From Nocardia neocaledoniensis (GTDB taxonomy: Bacteria > Actinomycetota > Actinomycetes > Mycobacteriales > Mycobacteriaceae): a stretch of DNA of 64,000 bases. Location: assembly GCF_003182135.1 (NCBI RefSeq), contig NZ_QGTL01000002.1, positions 310,001 through 374,000 on the forward strand. The letters run 5' to 3'. Each line of letters begins with the position of its first letter. The stretch's first letter is position 1. Shown here one piece after another: positions 61,197 through 64,000 of the stretch. The notes under the pieces are model-generated. The model was not told where the DNA came from. It was given only the letters and a program-made list of their open reading frames with translations, and made no database searches. The translations under genes were made by a program, and so were the position numbers.

Positions 61197-63053
61197 TCAG
61201 GTGCTCCTCATCGCGTCGAGACGAGCGTAGGCGAGCCGGTCGAGTTCGATCAGAGCCGCCGAGGCGAGCGTGAACGCCGTTCCCGGTTGCAGATTCACCA
61301 CGTCTCTGGCCCTGGCCAGCTGCTGCTCGACGCCGTCGAGCGCGGTGCGATTGGCCGAGGTGTCCTCGACGCTGACATTGAGCATCTCCTGGTTGAGCAG
61401 GTGCTCGGCCTCGTTGAGCAGTTCGACGGCGCGCACGACCATGGCGGGTGAGCGCAGCGGCGGCTCGCGGTAGGTGCGGTCGGCGGTGACCAGGCATTCG
61501 ATGACGCGCTCGGTCATGTACCACGAGGGGCGGGTCTGGCCGGGCGCGGCCGCGGTGCCGAAGACGGCGCCGGGGTCGTCCCACAGGCCCGCGGCATCGC
61601 CCTCGGAGATCATGCGCAGGTCGAGATGGTCCATCACCTTCTTGGCCAGTTCCATCAGCCGGTCGCGCGCGGTGATGTTGCCGGACAGGCGCGCCGCCTG
61701 CAGACTGCGCTTGAGCAGCACCGGCGCGAAGTCCGAGGCGATCCACTCCAGCCGGGGGCCGCCGCCTTCGACGAGTTCGCTGCCGCGCAGCGTCATCCGG
61801 ACGCCGGGGTGATGCAGCGCCACCGACGGGTCGTCCTGGGTGGTCCGCCGGATGATGCGGCCCCGCCGGGCGAGCTCGTCGAAGATGCCGATCGCGCGGG
61901 TCAGGTCGTCGTCGGAGGCCGTGCGGGCGACCAGTTCCTGGATCAGGACCGCGGACACGATCAGCGAGAAGTAGTCCGATTCCTCGCCGTCGGAGGTCCG
62001 CCACGGGATGTCCTCGAGCGGCCAGGTGCCGCTGCCGAACCGGGCGACGGTGGCCCAGTAGCGCTGGGTGATGTCCCAGCGGATGCGCAGCGCCTCGGCC
62101 AGGCGGTACTGGGTGTCGTCGAGCAGGTCGAGCTCCCTGGTGCGCTGGGAGAGCACGTCGTTGATGCCGTCCAGGGCGGTGATGGTGAAGTAGAGGTAGG
62201 GGCGGGGATCGGCGTAGCCGATGCTGGAACCGATTTCGTCGGGGACGAAGTCGACCGGGTCGGCGCCCTGCACCACGCCCCAGCTCCACCCGCACTCGAA
62301 GAGCAGATCCTCGTCGTCGAGTTCGGATTCCGGCGCCCTGCCCAACGTGACGTCGTTGCGCAGGCGGGCGCGCACGCGGTCGAGGCTGCGGGCCACCGCG
62401 TCGACGACCGCCTTCTCCGACTGTCCCGACTGGTTGAGCATCCCGAGCATCACCTTGCCCGCGGGCGAGCGCGGCGAGGCCGTGTTGACCACGAAACTGC
62501 GCACCAGGCCCGTCATCGCGGCGGTCAGGCGGGTGCTCAGGCCTGCGCTGAGCTCGGTGATCCGCGCGCTGATGTCCTTGCGGCGTTCGGTGCGCGCCCA
62601 CCGGTCGAACACGCGCGCGAAGCCCAGCGCCGCGATGCACAGCGTCACCGACATGGAGTAGCCGTCCACCACTTCGAGGGTGTGCTGGGCCTGGGTGGGT
62701 TCGCCGTCACCGGGCGCGCGCAGGTAACTGCCCGCGTCGAAGCGGGGCAAGCCGTCGGGATCGGTGTTGCGGGCGAGGTATTCCTCGACGAGGCCGAGCA
62801 CGGTGATGCCGATCCTGGCCTGGCCGCCGAAGGCCTCCAGGACGAACTTCACGTCGTCGGACATGGCCTCGGGCCGGTCCAGCGCGAAGCTCTCGATCTC
62901 GGTCGCCGGATAGAGCAGGCACAGCAGCTGCTCGGAATCGCTGATGGAATTCGCGGCGAGCACGCCGTCCCAGTGCCATTTCTCGTCCCGGTAGCAGGCC
63001 GAGAGCATGGCGCTCCAAATATCCAGAATCTGTTGTCTGGGCTGGATTCTCAC
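61197..63053 (-). CDS. SCO2524-family protein
   Basis: About 618 residues, soluble and alpha-helical. The start RIQPRQQILDIWSAMLSACY and SISDSEQLLCLLYPATEIES are the family look. Later blocks include YLYFTITALDGINDVLSQRT and SDYFSLIVSAVLIQELVART. Function unknown. GTG 63053 is chosen (AGGA about ten bases upstream); TTG 63062 is also possible. First gene of the cluster, behind a TATCTT -10-like element (63135-63140, reverse) and an inverted repeat. Confidence 0.72.
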   Translation of the reverse strand: MRIQPRQQILDIWSAMLSACYRDEKWHWDGVLAANSISDSEQLLCLLYPATEIESFALDRPEAMSDDVKFVLEAFGGQARIGITVLGLVEEYLARNTDPDGLPRFDAGSYLRAPGDGEPTQAQHTLEVVDGYSMSVTLCIAALGFARVFDRWARTERRKDISARITELSAGLSTRLTAAMTGLVRSFVVNTASPRSPAGKVMLGMLNQSGQSEKAVVDAVARSLDRVRARLRNDVTLGRAPESELDDEDLLFECGWSWGVVQGADPVDFVPDEIGSSIGYADPRPYLYFTITALDGINDVLSQRTRELDLLDDTQYRLAEALRIRWDITQRYWATVARFGSGTWPLEDIPWRTSDGEESDYFSLIVSAVLIQELVARTASDDDLTRAIGIFDELARRGRIIRRTTQDDPSVALHHPGVRMTLRGSELVEGGGPRLEWIASDFAPVLLKRSLQAARLSGNITARDRLMELAKKVMDHLDLRMISEGDAAGLWDDPGAVFGTAAAPGQTRPSWYMTERVIECLVTADRTYREPPLRSPAMVVRAVELLNEAEHLLNQEMLNVSVEDTSANRTALDGVEQQLARARDVVNLQPGTAFTLASAALIELDRLAYARLDAMRST

Positions 63054-63165
63054 CCGCAGCAATCCTCACCGCTCGTGACGGGCCGCGGTGGGTCCCCCGG
63101 TCCGGCGCAGGACACATGGCGGCGATGCTCGATGAAGATAGCACGCGCTACGCCAGGAAACGTTG

Positions 63166-63186
63166 GGTCTCAATGGATTTGAAACC
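63166..63186. promoter_or_regulatory. Inverted repeat upstream of the SCO2524-like cluster
   Basis: GGTCTCAA (63166-63173) and TTGAAACC (63179-63186) match at seven of eight positions around a 5-base centre. It lies between the end of the TIGR02569-type gene and the probable cluster promoter, 25 bases from TATCTT. It could be an operator, or a terminator of the upstream gene. Confidence 0.4.
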
Positions 63187-63224
63187 ACATCCGACCCATC
63201 GGTCACGATCGGCGCAATCCGCCC

Positions 63225-64000
63225 TTACAGTGCCAAACGGACCATGTCGGCGGTGCGGGCCAGGCCGGGAAAGGCTTCGGGGGTGGAGCGGGGGTGCAGG
63301 GCGTGGACGGCCAGACGGAAGATCAAGGCGCGCAACAGCATCTGCGGCCATTCGGGCAGGGTCGACCAGCGGTCGAGGAGTCCGTCGTCGCCGCCGCCCC
63401 AGGCCAGGGCGTCCACGACGACCACGCCGGCCGCCCAGGCCGCGGGCCGCCAGTAAGGGGTGATGTCGGTGAGGCCGGGGGTGTGCGCGCCCGCGAACAG
63501 GACCGTCCCGAACAGGTCGCCGTGCACCAGTTGGTCGGGACTGCGCACCGGCTTGCGCAGGGTGGCCAACTGGCCGATCAGTTCCAGGCTGCGCTGACCG
63601 TCGGGGGTCGGGGCGATGGGCACGCCGCCCGCGCGCAGGCTGCGCAGCGGCACCGACTCCCAGGCGGCACGGTCGGCGGCGACGAACACGTCGACGTCGA
63701 CCCACGGCGCGACCGGCGGCTGCACCAGGAACCGCGGCCGCTCCAATTGCGCTGTGGCCTTGTGTAATCGCAGCGAGACCGACACCACCTCGTCGTGCCG
63801 GGGCTCCGGGGCGCCATCGATGTAGGTGTCGGCCCGCCAGCCGGAGACCACGTACCTGCCGTCGGTGGCGCGCACCGGCCGGGCCAACCGCACACCGTCG
63901 ACCACCAGCGTCTCACGCACCTTCGCCGACCAGGCGGCCCGCGCGTGATCGGCGACCGGGCTCAGCACCACCTCGCCCAGCCGCCAGCCGCCGTCCCAAT
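63225..64000 (-). CDS. TIGR02569-family actinobacterial protein (5' end beyond the window)
   Basis: The frame enters from the right edge (WDGGWRLGEVVLSPVADHAR) and ends at 63225, so about 258 residues are visible. Blocks VDVDVFVAADRAAWE, QLVHGDLFGTVLFAGAHTPG and LPEWPQMLLRALIFRLAVHA fit the actinobacterial TIGR02569 family. HGDLFG-TDITPYWRPAAW resembles the catalytic loop of aminoglycoside-phosphotransferase/kinase-like folds, but no activity is known. The N-terminus is cut off. Confidence 0.82.
   Translation of the reverse strand, partial: WDGGWRLGEVVLSPVADHARAAWSAKVRETLVVDGVRLARPVRATDGRYVVSGWRADTYIDGAPEPRHDEVVSVSLRLHKATAQLERPRFLVQPPVAPWVDVDVFVAADRAAWESVPLRSLRAGGVPIAPTPDGQRSLELIGQLATLRKPVRSPDQLVHGDLFGTVLFAGAHTPGLTDITPYWRPAAWAAGVVVVDALAWGGGDDGLLDRWSTLPEWPQMLLRALIFRLAVHALHPRSTPEAFPGLARTADMVRLAL

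Noticed and set aside
63063..63224. tRNA-like folding in the gap before the SCO2524-like gene
   Set aside because: The inverted repeat lacks an acceptor stem, T-loop GTTCRA box and CCA-compatible layout.

Overview
The window is high-GC DNA from a mycolic-acid-type actinobacterium, most likely Nocardia or a close relative. This rests on codon bias, leaderless -10/start arrangements, a cutinase, an antigen-85-like esterase, a mymA-like FMO operon, a GlnR-type nitrogen box, a TIGR02569-type gene and a SCO2521-2524-type cluster. No rRNA, tRNA, CRISPR array, insertion sequence or phage gene was recognised. The genes are chromosomal in style and densely packed, with many 4-base ATGA/GTGA overlaps.

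Left part (1-10.4 kb): a partial Tat-signal gene, a cytoplasmic type I sulfatase, a methionine-salvage operon (a fused mtnA-mtnB, then mtnD and mtnC), an AGCS amino-acid/sodium symporter, an unknown gene with a strong internal start, an alpha/beta hydrolase and an XRE/MmyB-like regulator. At 10.8-17.8 kb lies the complete respiratory nitrate reductase operon narGHJI, with an extra 46-codon frame coupled between narH and narJ. A cutinase and an old-yellow-enzyme-type oxidoreductase follow. At 20.2-27.2 kb, five reverse-strand genes (FMO, serine hydrolase, zinc alcohol dehydrogenase, acyl-CoA synthetase, amidohydrolase) form a catabolic operon divergent from a TetR gene.

Middle part (27.9-40.3 kb): two SulP anion transporters, two GAP-family membrane proteins, a DUF4203-like membrane protein, a DUF6325-SHOCT pair, an alkylsulfatase with a DUF389 protein, and a large MalT-like LuxR regulator. 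By eye, five copies of a 17-bp palindrome TCAYCCG-N3-CGGRTGA sit in front of these units. In each case 22-23 bp separate the palindrome from an nAnnnT hexamer. The motif resembles the E. coli MalT box, so this block looks like one co-regulated, sulfur-linked system run by the linked regulator.

Right part (40.4-64 kb): small enzymes, an antigen-85-like esterase, a reductase divergent from a GlxA-type regulator, a proline-rich membrane protein with 27-bp coding repeats, and a 532-base repeat-bearing gap. The nitrate/nitrite assimilation operon narK-nirB-nirD-nnaR-cbiX follows, with an exact GlnR half-site pair upstream. Next come a CynX/NimT-type exporter divergent from a GntR regulator, a second narK, a GNAT gene coupled to a channel-like membrane protein, and a four-gene reverse-strand cluster matching the SCO2521-SCO2524 families, which includes a P-loop protein with Arg in place of the Walker A Lys. 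A partial TIGR02569-type gene runs off the right edge.

Together the nitrogen genes cover uptake (two NarK), nitrate to nitrite (NarGHI) and nitrite to ammonium (NirBD, with siroheme supply). No separate assimilatory nitrate reductase is present here.
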